The translations under genes and the position numbers were made by a program. Below the pieces are notes generated by a model that saw only the letters and a list, made by a program, of their open reading frames with translations, was not told the DNA's origin and searched no databases. A stretch of DNA of 64,000 nucleotides, taken from assembly GCA_016714815.1 (NCBI GenBank), contig JADKBZ010000009.1, positions 124,001 through 188,000 of the forward strand. The letters are read 5' to 3'. This document shows, one piece after another, positions 17,433 to 26,197 of the stretch; the stretch's first letter is position 1; each line of letters opens with the position of its first letter. Origin of the DNA: Holophagales bacterium. GTDB lineage: Bacteria; Acidobacteriota; Thermoanaerobaculia; UBA5066.

Positions 17433-18029
17433 TCAGGGTTCCACGTCGGGGAACGGGAGGATCCCGTCCACCTCTGGAACACCCGGGTCGAAGCAGCGTC
17501 TGCAGCGGGCTTCGTAGAGCCCCGCGGCCCCGACGACGACCCGCTCGGTCGAGGCGACCAGCCTCTGCGTCCGGCTCGCGGGGCCTCCGCACAGAACGCA
17601 GATGGCCCGGGTCTTGACGACGTCCTCGGCGAGGGCCATCAGGGTCGGCATCGGGTCGAAGGGGCGTCCCAGATAGTCCTGGTCGAGCCCGGCGACGACG
17701 ACTCTCTTGCCGAGGTCGGCGAGCCGGCTGGCGACCTCGACGATCCCCGCATCGAAGAACTGCACCTCGTCGATCCCGACCACCTCGGTCCGGTCGTCGG
17801 TCCGGGCGAGCACCTCGGCCGAGGTCGCCACGGCGAGGGCCATGAGCCTCATCCCGGTGTGGGAGACGACCTCCATCTCCGAGAAACGGTCGTCGAGCTT
17901 CGGTTTGAAGACCTGGACGCGGCGCCGAGCGATCTTCGCGCGGGTGACCCGGCGGATCAGCTCCTCGGACTTTCCCGAAAACATCGATCCGCAGATCACT
18001 TCGATCGAGCCGCTGCCGGGAAGCGTCAT
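17433..18029 (-). CDS. tdk: Thymidine kinase
   Basis: This 198-residue type II thymidine kinase phosphorylates thymidine to dTMP in the salvage pathway. Walker A is CGSMFSGKSEELIRR (about 12-26), Walker B is VVGIDEVQFFD, the substrate lasso region includes GLYEARCRRC, and a structural zinc site is formed by CVLCGG and CRRC. Size matches the family. ATG 18029 overlaps the nth stop (ATGA) and is preceded by AGGAGGGG, so it is expressed with nth. Confidence 0.95.
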   Translation of the reverse strand: MTLPGSGSIEVICGSMFSGKSEELIRRVTRAKIARRRVQVFKPKLDDRFSEMEVVSHTGMRLMALAVATSAEVLARTDDRTEVVGIDEVQFFDAGIVEVASRLADLGKRVVVAGLDQDYLGRPFDPMPTLMALAEDVVKTRAICVLCGGPASRTQRLVASTERVVVGAAGLYEARCRRCFDPGVPEVDGILPFPDVEP

Positions 18030-18724
18030 CGTCCCCTCCTGGTGGTCGTCGTCCGGGGGCCGGGGGCCGGTTTGGGGAGGTCCACCCCGATCTTCGGGCA
18101 GAGGTCGGCCACGAGGCACGATCCGCAGCGAGGCGACCTCGAGGAACAGACGCGGCGCCCGTGAAGGATGAGGGCGTGGCCGGCGAAGACCCACTGCGCA
18201 CGCGGGATGAGCGCGTTCAGCTCGGTCTCGACCTTGACCGGGTCGGCGTGGCGGGACCAGCCGAGCCTGCGGGCCAGTCGGCCGACGTGCGTGTCGACGA
18301 CGACGCCGTCCGGGTCGCCCCAGGCGTTCCCGAGGACGACGTTTGCCGTCTTCCGGCCTACCCCTGGAAGCGCGTGGAGGTCCTCCATCGTCTTCGGGAC
18401 GAGGCCGCCGTGCATCTCGACGATCGCCCGGCAGGCGCCCCGGATCGACTTCGCCTTGGCGTTGAAGAAGCCGGTGGACCGGATCAGCTCTTCCAGCTCG
18501 TCTCCCGCCCCGGCCATGGCGGCGGGGGTCGGGAAGCGGCGGAAGAGCGCCGGGGTGACGCCGTTCACCCGCGCGTCCGTGCACTGCGCGGAGAGGATCG
18601 TCGAGATGAGGAGCTGAAACGCGTCGGCATGGTCGAGCGAGCAGTCGGCCCCGGGGTAGGCTTCTTGAAGGCGGGCGAGGACGACGTCGGCGGGCGCGGG
18701 ACGCGCCTTCGGGCGGGCGGGCAT
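18026..18724 (-). CDS. nth: Endonuclease III (DNA glycosylase/AP lyase)
   Basis: This 232-residue base-excision-repair enzyme removes oxidised pyrimidines. The helix-hairpin-helix LPGVGRKTANVVLGNAWG carries the catalytic Lys, and VDTHVGRLARRLGW carries the catalytic Asp. The 4Fe-4S loop is C-x6-C-x2-C-x5-C (CSSRSPRCGSCLVADLC). A basic Arg/Thr tail follows. ATG 18724 lies 9 nt after a TATCCT -10-like hexamer on the minus strand, so the message is probably leaderless. It forms an operon with tdk. Confidence 0.95.
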   Translation of the reverse strand: MPARPKARPAPADVVLARLQEAYPGADCSLDHADAFQLLISTILSAQCTDARVNGVTPALFRRFPTPAAMAGAGDELEELIRSTGFFNAKAKSIRGACRAIVEMHGGLVPKTMEDLHALPGVGRKTANVVLGNAWGDPDGVVVDTHVGRLARRLGWSRHADPVKVETELNALIPRAQWVFAGHALILHGRRVCSSRSPRCGSCLVADLCPKIGVDLPKPAPGPRTTTTRRGR

Positions 18725-18733
18725 GGCCGGCGG

Positions 18734-18739
18734 AGGATA
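18734..18739 (-). promoter_or_regulatory. -10-like TATCCT for leaderless nth-tdk mRNA
   Basis: On the minus strand TATCCT ends 9 nt before ATG 18724, and no Shine-Dalgarno sequence is present. Confidence 0.4.
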
Positions 18740-18764
18740 CCGCCGGGAGGAGGCCGAGGGTGCC

Positions 18765-18793
18765 TTGATTCCGGCCCGGTCGAATGGAAGACT
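18765..18793 (+). promoter_or_regulatory. Candidate sigma70 promoter of the 5'-nucleotidase gene
   Basis: TTGATT (18765-18770) and AAGACT (18788-18793) are separated by exactly 17 bp, and the -10 ends 9 nt before GTG 18803. This is one of the few sites in the window with a recognisable -35. Confidence 0.45.
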
Positions 18794-18802
18794 GCGCCGC
18801 GC

Positions 18803-20494
18803 GTGACATCTCCGCGATTCCCCGCTTTTCTCGTCGCACTCGTCCTTGCCGTCCCGGCGGCCGCCGCCGATCGCACCGTGATCACCGTCCTCGAGACCTC
18901 GGATCTCCACGCGAACCTCCTCCCGTGGGACTACGCGCGGGGGGTGGAAGGGGCCTGGGGCCTCGCCCGCGTGGCGACGCGGGTCCGGCAGATCCGCGAG
19001 GAGTCGCCCCACGTTCTCCTCCTCGACGGAGGAGACACGATCCAGGGCGCTCCCGGGGGCTGGCTCGAGGCGCGCCGCCCCTCCGGCGGCCCTCACTTCA
19101 TGGCCGCCGCCATGGGCGCTCTCGCCTACGACGCCATGGCCGTGGGGAACCACGAGTTCAACTTCGGCCTGGAGGTCCTTCGCCGCGCGCAGAAGGACTC
19201 GTCCTTTCCCTGGCTCTCGGCGAACACCCGGAACGCCTCGGACGGCAGCGCCGCCTTTCCGGAGTTTCTCGTCAAGGAGCTCGGCGGCGTCCGGGTGGGC
19301 GTCCTGGGCCTCACGACGCCGAACGTCCCGGGCTGGGAGCCGGAGCCGAACCGGCCCGGGCTGAAGTGGGAGGATCCCGTCGAGACGGCGAAGCGGCTCG
19401 TTCCTCTTCTTCGGGGAGAGAAGGGCTGCGACGTCGTCGTCGTCCTGTTCCACAGCGGCCTCGAGTCCGACCCGGTCACGGGCGAGCCGAACGGCACGGC
19501 GCACGAGAACCGCGTCGTCGCCCTGGCGCGGGAGGTGCCGGGAATCGACCTGATCCTGACGGGGCACACCCATCGAAAGCTCTCGATGACCCGGGTCCAC
19601 GGCGTGCCGGTGATGCAGCCGGGGCGCTGGGGCGAAGTGCTCGCACGCGTCGACTTCGTCGTCGAGCGAAGAGGGGGCAAGGCGACCGTGGTCGAGACGC
19701 GCGGCGCCCTCCTCCCCTCCGACGCCTCCGTCGCCGTCGATCCGCAGATCGCCGCGATCGCGAAAGGACCGCACGAGCGGGCCCTCAGCTACCTGAACGA
19801 GCCGCTCGCGATCGCGACCGGGCCGTTTCCCGGAGGGCGAGCGCGCCTCGAGGACACGGCGCTCCTCGACCTGGTCAACGATACCCAGCTCTCCGCCACG
19901 GGTGCGGACCTCTCGCTCACCTCACTCCTTCCCTTCCGCTTCGAGGGTTGGGAGGCGGGGCCGGTCACGGGGAGGCAGGTCTACGCCCTCTACCCGTACG
20001 AAAACCAGCTCGTCGTGGTCGAGATCGACGGGGCGCGGCTCCGGGGCGTCCTCGAGAAAGCGGCCAGCTTCTACGACAGGGCCGAGTGGCGCGACGGCCG
20101 GCTCGTCGTCACGCCCCTGCCGGGCATGACGCCCTACAACTTCGACGTCCTTCAGGGAGCGAGCTACCGAGTCGACCCGACGGCCGCCGTCGGACACCGG
20201 GTGAAGGAGCTTCGGTTCAAGGGCCGCGATGTCGCGGACGGCGACCGCTTCAGTCTCGCCGTCAACAGCTACCGGGCGCAGGGTGCGGGGGGGTACACGG
20301 CGCTGGTGGGAGCGAAGGTGCTTCGGACCTATAACGACGAGGTCCGCGAGCTCCTCGTCGAGAGGCTGAGGAAGGCCGGGACGATCCAGCCGGCGACGGA
20401 CCGGAACTGGATCGTGGCGCCCGATACGACCTGGGCCCCGCTTCCGCCGTCCGGGCCCGCGCCGGTTCCCGCTGTTCCCGCCGCCTCCCGATAG
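18803..20494 (+). CDS. Secreted 5'-nucleotidase / 2',3'-cyclic phosphodiesterase family protein
   Basis: This 563-residue protein has a signal peptide (FLVALVLAVPAAAA). The N-terminal calcineurin-like metallophosphatase domain contains ETSDLHANLLPWDY, DGGDTIQG, GNHEFNFG, LFHSGLE and GHTHR, which are the two-metal ligand blocks. The C-terminal 5'-nucleotidase domain (about 310-530) contains ALYPYENQLVVVEIDGARL and NSYRAQGAGGYTAL. It should act outside the cytoplasm to hydrolyse nucleotides for phosphate or nucleoside scavenging. A Pro/Ala-rich tail ends the protein. GTG 18803 is the only start that preserves the signal peptide. Confidence 0.88.
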   Translation: MTSPRFPAFLVALVLAVPAAAADRTVITVLETSDLHANLLPWDYARGVEGAWGLARVATRVRQIREESPHVLLLDGGDTIQGAPGGWLEARRPSGGPHFMAAAMGALAYDAMAVGNHEFNFGLEVLRRAQKDSSFPWLSANTRNASDGSAAFPEFLVKELGGVRVGVLGLTTPNVPGWEPEPNRPGLKWEDPVETAKRLVPLLRGEKGCDVVVVLFHSGLESDPVTGEPNGTAHENRVVALAREVPGIDLILTGHTHRKLSMTRVHGVPVMQPGRWGEVLARVDFVVERRGGKATVVETRGALLPSDASVAVDPQIAAIAKGPHERALSYLNEPLAIATGPFPGGRARLEDTALLDLVNDTQLSATGADLSLTSLLPFRFEGWEAGPVTGRQVYALYPYENQLVVVEIDGARLRGVLEKAASFYDRAEWRDGRLVVTPLPGMTPYNFDVLQGASYRVDPTAAVGHRVKELRFKGRDVADGDRFSLAVNSYRAQGAGGYTALVGAKVLRTYNDEVRELLVERLRKAGTIQPATDRNWIVAPDTTWAPLPPSGPAPVPAVPAASR

Positions 20495-20533
20495 CCTGCC
20501 CCCCGCGGGCTTTCGGGGGCGAGACCGTGAAAA

Positions 20534-20557
20534 GGCCCCCTCCGGGTGAAGGGGGCC
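20534..20557 (-). terminator. Rho-independent terminator
   Basis: An 8-bp inverted repeat (GGCCCCCT / AGGGGGCC) with an 8-nt loop is followed, read on the minus strand, by TTTT. It is placed 37 bp past the stop of the minus-strand beta-propeller gene. It could also act weakly on the plus strand. Confidence 0.75.
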
Positions 20558-20593
20558 GGGCGGGGGCGTCGGGACCTCCAGCGGGGCGCGGGC

Positions 20594-23230
20594 TCAGGGC
20601 GCCGGAACGATGTAGGGGACGATGGCGTCCGCGTCCCCGGTCTTCATGTCCTGCCGGACGAGCGTCGCGAAGACGGGCTGGGAGCCGGTGGCCGGGACCA
20701 CCTCGAGGCGTCCGAGAGGAGTCCCGAATCCCGCGATGGTGTAGAAGGCCGAGGGGATCCGTACGACCTCTTTCGGGCCGACGGCCAGGGTGAGAGGCGT
20801 TCCGACGGCGGTCCCGCCGGCGTCGAAGGTCCTGACGGTCACGTCCGCCGGTCCGTCCGTCGGGTTCGTGACCTGGAGCTCGGACAGGATGACGTTCCAG
20901 CCCGAGTCGGTGGCCTGGATGAAGACTCCCCGCGAGCCCGCCGCGGGCGCGGCGTCTCCGAGGAGCCCGGGAAAGCCGAAGCCGTGACGGCCGCCGCCCG
21001 CGTCCGGGGCCGTCACGCGCGCGAAGGCGAAGACCGGCGGGTCGGAGGCGATGGCGATGCTTCCGGCCGCGGCCTCGACGCCGAAGCTGTCCTTCAGGAC
21101 GTCGGCCAGGGTGACGCCCTTGCCGGCTGGGACCGTGAGGGTCACGCTGGGGGCCGGGACCGCGATCGGGGGGGCCGAAGCGAGGTGCGCCGCGTGGAAG
21201 CTGAGCGTCACCGCGGAGTCGGTCGCGGCCCCGTTGAAGAGCTGGAGGTCGGTGCGTGAGCCCGTGGAGAGGGGGCCTGCTCCCCGTTCGGCGCCGAGGA
21301 TCCACTGGTACTGCGCCGTGCTCTTCGGTCCGAAGAACGGCAGGTCGACCGGATCGCCCGAGACCGAGTCGATGGAGGTCCCGAACGGAAGGACCCGCCC
21401 CGTCGTGACGGCGAAGACGACCCGGGCCGACGGAGAGGGGGGGATCCCGAAGGCCGCGAAGATCGTCGAGGCCTGCGCGTGGTAGCCGGCGGGCCAGGAG
21501 AAGGCGAACGGGCCTCCGAGGAGGGCCCCCGTGGAGTCGACGATCGAGACGGTTCCCGCTGCCGCCGCGACGACGAAGAGCCCCGCGTTGGTGCGCTGGG
21601 TCGCGGCGTCGGGCGGCGTGAAGAGGAACCCGGTCTCTCCGGCGCCGATGCCCTGCGCTCCCTTCACGAAGTTCCGGGCGAAGCCGTAGGTCCCGCCGTC
21701 GGCCCGGGTCCGGGAGACGCGGATCCAGGAGTAGAAGTCGGCAAACTTCGTCGTGGTGGCGGCGGAGCTGAAACGGAGGGCGCCCGAAGTGTCCTTCCCT
21801 CCCATCACGGTCCCGATCGGGTCGTCCTGGGAGACGAGCGCTCCGGGCGCGACCTTGAGCGTCGTCGTCGGCGAGAGGCCGGCGATCCAGTCGTTCGGCA
21901 GGAGCCTCTCGTCGACGGTCGCGTCGACGGTGGCCCCGGCCGTGTCGGCCGTCCCCCGGTTCCAGCCGACGGTCTGCGTCGTCCAGCGGCTCCCGCCCTG
22001 CCCGCCGATCGACGCCGCAGCCGGATAGAGCTGGTCGTCCGCGGAGGAGGGGACCGGGGGCAGGAGCTCGAGGACCGACGCGGTCGCACCGACGAGGAAG
22101 CGCTTGCGCGTCTCGTCGATGACGAGGGCGTAGCCGGCGGTTCCGCCCATCGCCGGGTAGCGCACGAGCCCGGGGAAGGCCGCTCCGGGGATCTCGACGG
22201 GGGCCCCTGCCGTCGTGTCGAGCTCCGTGGCGACGAGCTTGGTCTTCGTCGACGCCACGGTCTCCGTCGTGCTCGTCAGGGTGACTTCCTTCGGCACGAG
22301 CGTGTTCGTCGAGGCTGGAGAGAAGGCGAGAGGCTCGAAGACCCCCACCTCGCCCGACTGCTGCTCGGTGTAGACGATCCGGTCCTTGTAGATCTTCAGG
22401 TCGAAGGGGAGGACGAACGTCCCGACGGTGTAGGCCTTGAACTCCGCGGTGGCCGGATCGAAGCGGGCGAGCTGGCCCGAGCTGTAGAGGGACATCCAGA
22501 TGGCGCCATCCGGCCCGCGGATGATCTTCGAGGGCGACGCGTAAACGTCGGGAAGCTCCCACTTCGTCACCCGCGAGCCGTCCGCCGCGAAGCGCAGGAG
22601 GTTTCCCCGGAGGAAGTCCGCGCTCCAGACCGAGCCGTCGGAATCGAGGAACGGGTAGGTGAGGCTCGAGATCGGGTTCTCCGTGTCGGTCGAGCGCCAG
22701 TAGACGAGAGTGCCGGTGGCGGGATCGAAGTTCGTGAGGGTCCCGTTCGTTTCCGGAAGCCAGAGGGTTCCGTCCGCCTTCTTCACGAATGCGGTCGGCC
22801 GGCGGGCCGCGTCGGGCCACTCGGTGAGCTCGGCCGAGGCGGGGTCGAAGCGGGAGATCTTGAAGCCGCCGAGCTGCGCGATCCAGAGGGTGCCGTCGGC
22901 TTCCTTCAGAAGGTGGCTCGGCGCCGCGTCGCGCGGCATCGCCCACTTCGTCACCTTCTTCTCGTCCGCGGAGATCCTCGAGAGGACGTTCTCGTTCGCC
23001 GAGGCGGTCCAGATGGTGCCGTCGGTCTCGAGGATCATGTTCGAGGCGTCGTAGCGGCCGCCGGACGGGATCCCGATGCTTCCCACCGAGGCCGGAGCCA
23101 GGGAAGGGACCGGGGTGGGGGTGGGCGTCGGTGTCGCCGTCGGGGTCGGGGTGGGCGTCTGGGCCAGGAGCGTCCCCGAGAAAGCGACCGTGGCGGCGGC
23201 GAACGCGGCAAACCGGAAGAATCGTGTCAC
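20594..23230 (-). CDS. Secreted Vgb-like beta-propeller protein
   Basis: About 878 residues. After a signal peptide comes a TPTP-type linker (about 25-45). Next are repeated blades of the streptogramin-lyase/Vgb type (TDGTIWTASANENVLSRIS, ADGTLWIAQLGGFKISRFDP, GPDGAIWMSLYSSGQLARFD) up to about residue 330, then two to three long beta-rich domains. The propeller likeness is to virginiamycin B lyase, but antibiotic lyase activity should not be assumed for such long secreted proteins. GTG 23230 is chosen because a TAGAAT -10 ends 7 nt upstream; ATG 23239 overlaps that hexamer. The gene has a clear terminator. Confidence 0.7.
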   Translation of the reverse strand: MTRFFRFAAFAAATVAFSGTLLAQTPTPTPTATPTPTPTPVPSLAPASVGSIGIPSGGRYDASNMILETDGTIWTASANENVLSRISADEKKVTKWAMPRDAAPSHLLKEADGTLWIAQLGGFKISRFDPASAELTEWPDAARRPTAFVKKADGTLWLPETNGTLTNFDPATGTLVYWRSTDTENPISSLTYPFLDSDGSVWSADFLRGNLLRFAADGSRVTKWELPDVYASPSKIIRGPDGAIWMSLYSSGQLARFDPATAEFKAYTVGTFVLPFDLKIYKDRIVYTEQQSGEVGVFEPLAFSPASTNTLVPKEVTLTSTTETVASTKTKLVATELDTTAGAPVEIPGAAFPGLVRYPAMGGTAGYALVIDETRKRFLVGATASVLELLPPVPSSADDQLYPAAASIGGQGGSRWTTQTVGWNRGTADTAGATVDATVDERLLPNDWIAGLSPTTTLKVAPGALVSQDDPIGTVMGGKDTSGALRFSSAATTTKFADFYSWIRVSRTRADGGTYGFARNFVKGAQGIGAGETGFLFTPPDAATQRTNAGLFVVAAAAGTVSIVDSTGALLGGPFAFSWPAGYHAQASTIFAAFGIPPSPSARVVFAVTTGRVLPFGTSIDSVSGDPVDLPFFGPKSTAQYQWILGAERGAGPLSTGSRTDLQLFNGAATDSAVTLSFHAAHLASAPPIAVPAPSVTLTVPAGKGVTLADVLKDSFGVEAAAGSIAIASDPPVFAFARVTAPDAGGGRHGFGFPGLLGDAAPAAGSRGVFIQATDSGWNVILSELQVTNPTDGPADVTVRTFDAGGTAVGTPLTLAVGPKEVVRIPSAFYTIAGFGTPLGRLEVVPATGSQPVFATLVRQDMKTGDADAIVPYIVPAP

Positions 23231-23237
23231 GTGGCGC

Positions 23238-23243
23238 ATTCTA
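23238..23243 (-). promoter_or_regulatory. -10-like TAGAAT for leaderless beta-propeller mRNA
   Basis: On the minus strand TAGAAT ends 7 nt before GTG 23230. It overlaps ATG 23239, which argues against that ATG as the start. Confidence 0.5.
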
Positions 23244-23284
23244 ACGGCAGGGATGCACGAACCGTTCCGGCGTTCGGACGGGCC

Positions 23285-23290
23285 TATGAT
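23285..23290 (+). promoter_or_regulatory. -10-like TATGAT for leaderless amrS mRNA
   Basis: TATGAT, one mismatch from TATAAT, ends 7 nt before ATG 23298. It includes two upstream ATG triplets (23286 and 23289), which are therefore unlikely starts. Confidence 0.5.
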
Positions 23291-23297
23291 GGCCACA

Positions 23298-24431
23298 ATG
23301 GCGCCAGAGCCGACCGTTCGAGAGCGGCTCGCCGCCCTGACGGCGAAAGGGTCGCTGGTTCGCGAGGAGGGGGGAAAGCTCCGTTGCCTCGCCTGCGGGC
23401 ACCGCTGTCTTCTCGGCGAAGGGAAGGAAGGGGTCTGCCGCGTCCGGTTTGCCCGCGCCGGCGAGCTGCGGGTTCCCTGGGGATACGTCTCCTCGATCGC
23501 TGCGGACCCGGTCGAGAAGAAGCCGTTCTTTCACGTTCGGCCCGGGGAGATCGCGCTTTCCTTCGGGATGCTCGGCTGCGATTTCAAGTGCCCGTTCTGC
23601 CAGAACTGGGAGATCAGCCAGACGATGCGGGATCCGGACGCGGACGCCTGGGCCGGCCCGCGGCCGGCGACCCCGGAGGGAATCGTCGCCGCGGCCCTGG
23701 CGGAAGGGGCGTCGATCGTGACGTCGACCTACAACGAGCCGCTCGTCACCGCCGAGTGGGCGGGAGCCGTCTTCGCCCTCGCGCGCGGCGCCGGGCTCCT
23801 GACGAGCTTCGTCTCGAACGGGAACGCCACGCCCGAGGTGCTCGACTTCCTCCAGCCCCTCGTCGACGCGTACAAGGTCGATCTGAAGGGGATGAGCGAA
23901 GAGGGGTACCGGAGGGTCGGGGGACGGCTCTCCGTCGTCCTCGACGCCCTATCGGGGCTCGTGGAGAGAGGTTTCTGGGTCGAGGTCGTGACGCTCGTCG
24001 TTCCGGGCGAGAACGACTCGGACGAGGAGCTGCGGGACGCGGCCCGCTTCCTTCGGGCGCTCTCTCCCGATCTCCCCTGGCACGTCACGGCGTTCCACCC
24101 CGACTATCGGCTGGCCGGCACGCCGGCGACGCCGGTTCGCACGATCCTCCGGGCGGCGGAGATCGGCCGGGAGGAGGGGCTCCGGTACGTCTACACGGGG
24201 AACCTTCCCGGGCGGACGGGGAGCGGCGAGACGACGTTCTGCCCCCGGTGCCGCGAGGGGCTCGTCGAAAGGCGGGGCTTTCGGGTCGTGGCGTGCCGGA
24301 TCGGCGCGAACGGAGCCTGCCCGGCGTGCGGGGAGAGGATTCCCGGGCTCTGGGCTCCGGGGGTGGCGAACCCGCTGGAGCGTCCGGGAGGAAGCCTCGT
24401 TCCGGGAGCCGTCTCGAGAAGGCCGAATTGA
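23298..24431 (+). CDS. amrS: Radical SAM protein of the AmmeMemoRadiSam (AmrS) family
   Basis: This 377-residue protein has an N-terminal Cys cluster (CLACGHRC, then GKEGVCRVR), then the radical SAM 4Fe-4S motif CDFKCPFC (C-x3-C-x2-C), and ITSTYNEPLVTAEW and TAFHPDYRLAGTPATP, all typical of AmrS/PflA-like enzymes. The C-terminus has a further CPRC...CPAC pair. AmrS is often found near AmmeMemoRadiSam proteins A and B; neither is adjacent here. The reaction is not established for the family. The start is ATG 23298 on promoter spacing. Confidence 0.85.
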   Translation: MAPEPTVRERLAALTAKGSLVREEGGKLRCLACGHRCLLGEGKEGVCRVRFARAGELRVPWGYVSSIAADPVEKKPFFHVRPGEIALSFGMLGCDFKCPFCQNWEISQTMRDPDADAWAGPRPATPEGIVAAALAEGASIVTSTYNEPLVTAEWAGAVFALARGAGLLTSFVSNGNATPEVLDFLQPLVDAYKVDLKGMSEEGYRRVGGRLSVVLDALSGLVERGFWVEVVTLVVPGENDSDEELRDAARFLRALSPDLPWHVTAFHPDYRLAGTPATPVRTILRAAEIGREEGLRYVYTGNLPGRTGSGETTFCPRCREGLVERRGFRVVACRIGANGACPACGERIPGLWAPGVANPLERPGGSLVPGAVSRRPN

Positions 24432-24659
24432 CGGCCGCTTCCCTTCGGGCTTAGCATCCCCGTGTCTGGTCCGGTGCGGCGCGGCCCTGCGTTTGCGGGT
24501 GGCGCGAACGGCGCGCCGGACGAGGGAGGCGCGAGGATCACGACCCGCCCTTCCCCACGGACCTGAAATGGCATGGTGCCGTTTGCCCGGGGCGTACTGC
24601 CCGCGCAGACGACCCACAGGAATCGGAGCGGCCACGGATGGCCCGTTCCGGAGGATAGC
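24432..24659 (+). promoter_or_regulatory. rho promoter and long 5' leader
   Basis: TAGCAT (24452-24457) is the best -10 candidate and would give a leader of about 195 nt before the rho start. The leader holds several GC-rich dyads but no recognisable riboswitch. Rho leaders in other bacteria support autoregulation by Rho-dependent attenuation; that function is inference here. Confidence 0.4.
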
Positions 24660-26066
24660 TTGGACGAGTTCGACCCCAAAGAGCGCGAGGAAGCGGTTCT
24701 GCCGCCCATCGAAAACAGCGTCGTCGAGGACTTCACGGAGGGCCCCGACGACGACGGAGACGGTGCCTCAGAAGGCGACGGAGACGGCGATTCGGACGCC
24801 CTCCCGGCCGAGGGGGCAGGCGCTGCGGGGGAACCCGCCCGCCGGCGGAGGCGCCGCCGCCGCCGCCGCGGACGGAGCAAGGGCCCGGCGGGCGCGGACG
24901 GACCGGCGGGGACGGAGCCTTCGGCCGAAGGAGCCCCTCGGCGCGAGAGCGCTCCGCAGGCCGTGCCCGTCGTCATGGTTCGCGGGCTGGTCAAGCTCCA
25001 CGGCGACCACTCGGGGCTCGTCGTCTCGCCGGAGACCTTCTACGCCGAGAAGGGGGATCCGTTCCTCCCGAAATATCTCGTCGAGGCGGAAGACCTCGAG
25101 GACGGCCTCTTCATCGAGGCCGAGGCGGTGGCGCGTGGTCCCAAGGGGGCCATGGTCCAGAAGATCGTCTCGATCGAGGGGATGACGCCGGCCGAGTACC
25201 GGTCGAAGTACATCCAGTTCCACAAGGGGGTCTCGATCGACCCGAACCGGCGCCTCCGGATGGAGACGGGGCCCGACGAGAACTCCGGCCGGGTCCTCGA
25301 TCTCGTCGTCCCGATCGGCCGCGGGCAGCGCTGCCTCATCGTGGCGCCGCCGAAGGCCGGGAAGACGTTCCTCCTGAAGACGATGGCGAACGCCATCGCC
25401 AAGAACGACCCCGACGTCGTTCTCCTCATGCTCCTCGTCGACGAGCGGCCCGAGGAAGTGACCGACATGCAGCGGTCGATCACCGGTCAGGTCATCGCAT
25501 CCTCGGCCGACATGACCGCCGCGCACCACATCGCCGTCGCCGAGGCGACGTTCGAAAGGGCCAAGCGGCTCGTGGAGATCGGCAAGGACGTCGTCATCTT
25601 CTGCGACTCGCTGACGCGGATGAGCCGCGCCTACAACAATGAGCAGCGCGGGAGCGGCAAGATCCTCTCCGGGGGCATCGACGCGCGGACGATGGAGAAG
25701 CCGCGGCGCTTCTTCGGCGGCGCCCGCAACCACGAGGACGGCGGCTCGCTGACCATCGTCGCGACCTGTCTCGTCGACACCGGCAGCCGGATGGACGACG
25801 TCATCTTCGAGGAGTTCAAGGGGACGGGGAACTGCGAGATCATCCTCGACCGGGGCCTGTTCGACCGGCGCGTCTTCCCGTGCATCAACATCCCGGCGTC
25901 GGGGACGCGCAAGGAAGAGAAGCTCTACACGGCCGACGAGCTTCCGAAGATCCACAAGCTTCGCCGCGCGCTCGCCTCGGTCAAGCCGATCGACGCGATG
26001 GACCTCCTCCTCTCCAAGCTGACGAAGACGAAGGTGAACGCCGACTTCCTGAAGTCGATCGCCTGA
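24660..26066 (+). CDS. rho: Transcription termination factor Rho with acidic/basic N-terminal insertion
   Basis: This 468-residue protein is the hexameric RNA helicase that ends transcription. An acidic stretch (about 17-42) and a run of ten Arg in the low fifties come first. The RNA-binding and ATPase domains follow: VAPPKAGKTFLLK (Walker A), LLVDERPEEVTDM, DSLTRMSRAYN, LSGGIDARTMEKPRRFF and DTGSRMDDVIFEEFKG. I chose TTG 24660 because GGAGG lies 5 nt upstream; an in-frame ATG at 24573 would add 29 residues that look non-coding. A hairpin terminator follows. Confidence 0.95.
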   Translation: MDEFDPKEREEAVLPPIENSVVEDFTEGPDDDGDGASEGDGDGDSDALPAEGAGAAGEPARRRRRRRRRRGRSKGPAGADGPAGTEPSAEGAPRRESAPQAVPVVMVRGLVKLHGDHSGLVVSPETFYAEKGDPFLPKYLVEAEDLEDGLFIEAEAVARGPKGAMVQKIVSIEGMTPAEYRSKYIQFHKGVSIDPNRRLRMETGPDENSGRVLDLVVPIGRGQRCLIVAPPKAGKTFLLKTMANAIAKNDPDVVLLMLLVDERPEEVTDMQRSITGQVIASSADMTAAHHIAVAEATFERAKRLVEIGKDVVIFCDSLTRMSRAYNNEQRGSGKILSGGIDARTMEKPRRFFGGARNHEDGGSLTIVATCLVDTGSRMDDVIFEEFKGTGNCEIILDRGLFDRRVFPCINIPASGTRKEEKLYTADELPKIHKLRRALASVKPIDAMDLLLSKLTKTKVNADFLKSIA

Positions 26067-26091
26067 CGCCCCGCCGGGGAGCGGACCAGGG

Positions 26092-26115
26092 AACGGGGGC
26101 CGGAAGGCCCCCGTT
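26092..26115 (+). terminator. Terminator after rho
   Basis: A perfect 10-bp stem (AACGGGGGCC / GGCCCCCGTT) closed by a GGAA (GNRA) tetraloop lies 25 bp after the rho stop. Only a short pyrimidine stretch follows. Confidence 0.7.
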
Positions 26116-26132
26116 GCCTTGGAAGCCGGATA

Positions 26133-26160
26133 GGGGTCAGGTCTTCATTTTCTACTGTAC
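26133..26160 (+). repeat. GGGGTCAGGT-type dispersed repeat fragment
   Basis: A locally AT-rich stretch starts GGGGTCAGGTCTTC. The same GGGGTCAGGT core recurs at 48784. From memory, sequences of this type flank REP-associated tyrosine (Y1) transposases or their debris in many genomes; no transposase gene is present here. Confidence 0.4.
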
Positions 26161-26197
26161 GGTCGCTTGGCCGTCGATGGCGGCGCAGAGCCGGGTC

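Noticed and set aside
17305..17517. Small plus-strand reading frame in the mcm-tdk gap
   Set aside because: Half of it is antisense to tdk, and it has neither promoter nor ribosome-binding site.
23040..23180. Tandem GGGGTGGGCGTC-like repeats, considered as a CRISPR or satellite
   Set aside because: They encode the TPTP linker of the secreted beta-propeller protein; units are only 6-12 bp and there are no spacers.
20594..23230. Calling the beta-propeller protein a virginiamycin B lyase (antibiotic resistance)
   Set aside because: Only the blade repeats resemble Vgb; the protein is secreted, three times longer and has extra beta domains. Resistance function is not supported.
24573..24659. Upstream ATG for rho at 24573
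   Set aside because: The added 29 residues look non-coding and no ribosome-binding site precedes it, whereas TTG 24660 has GGAGG at ideal spacing.
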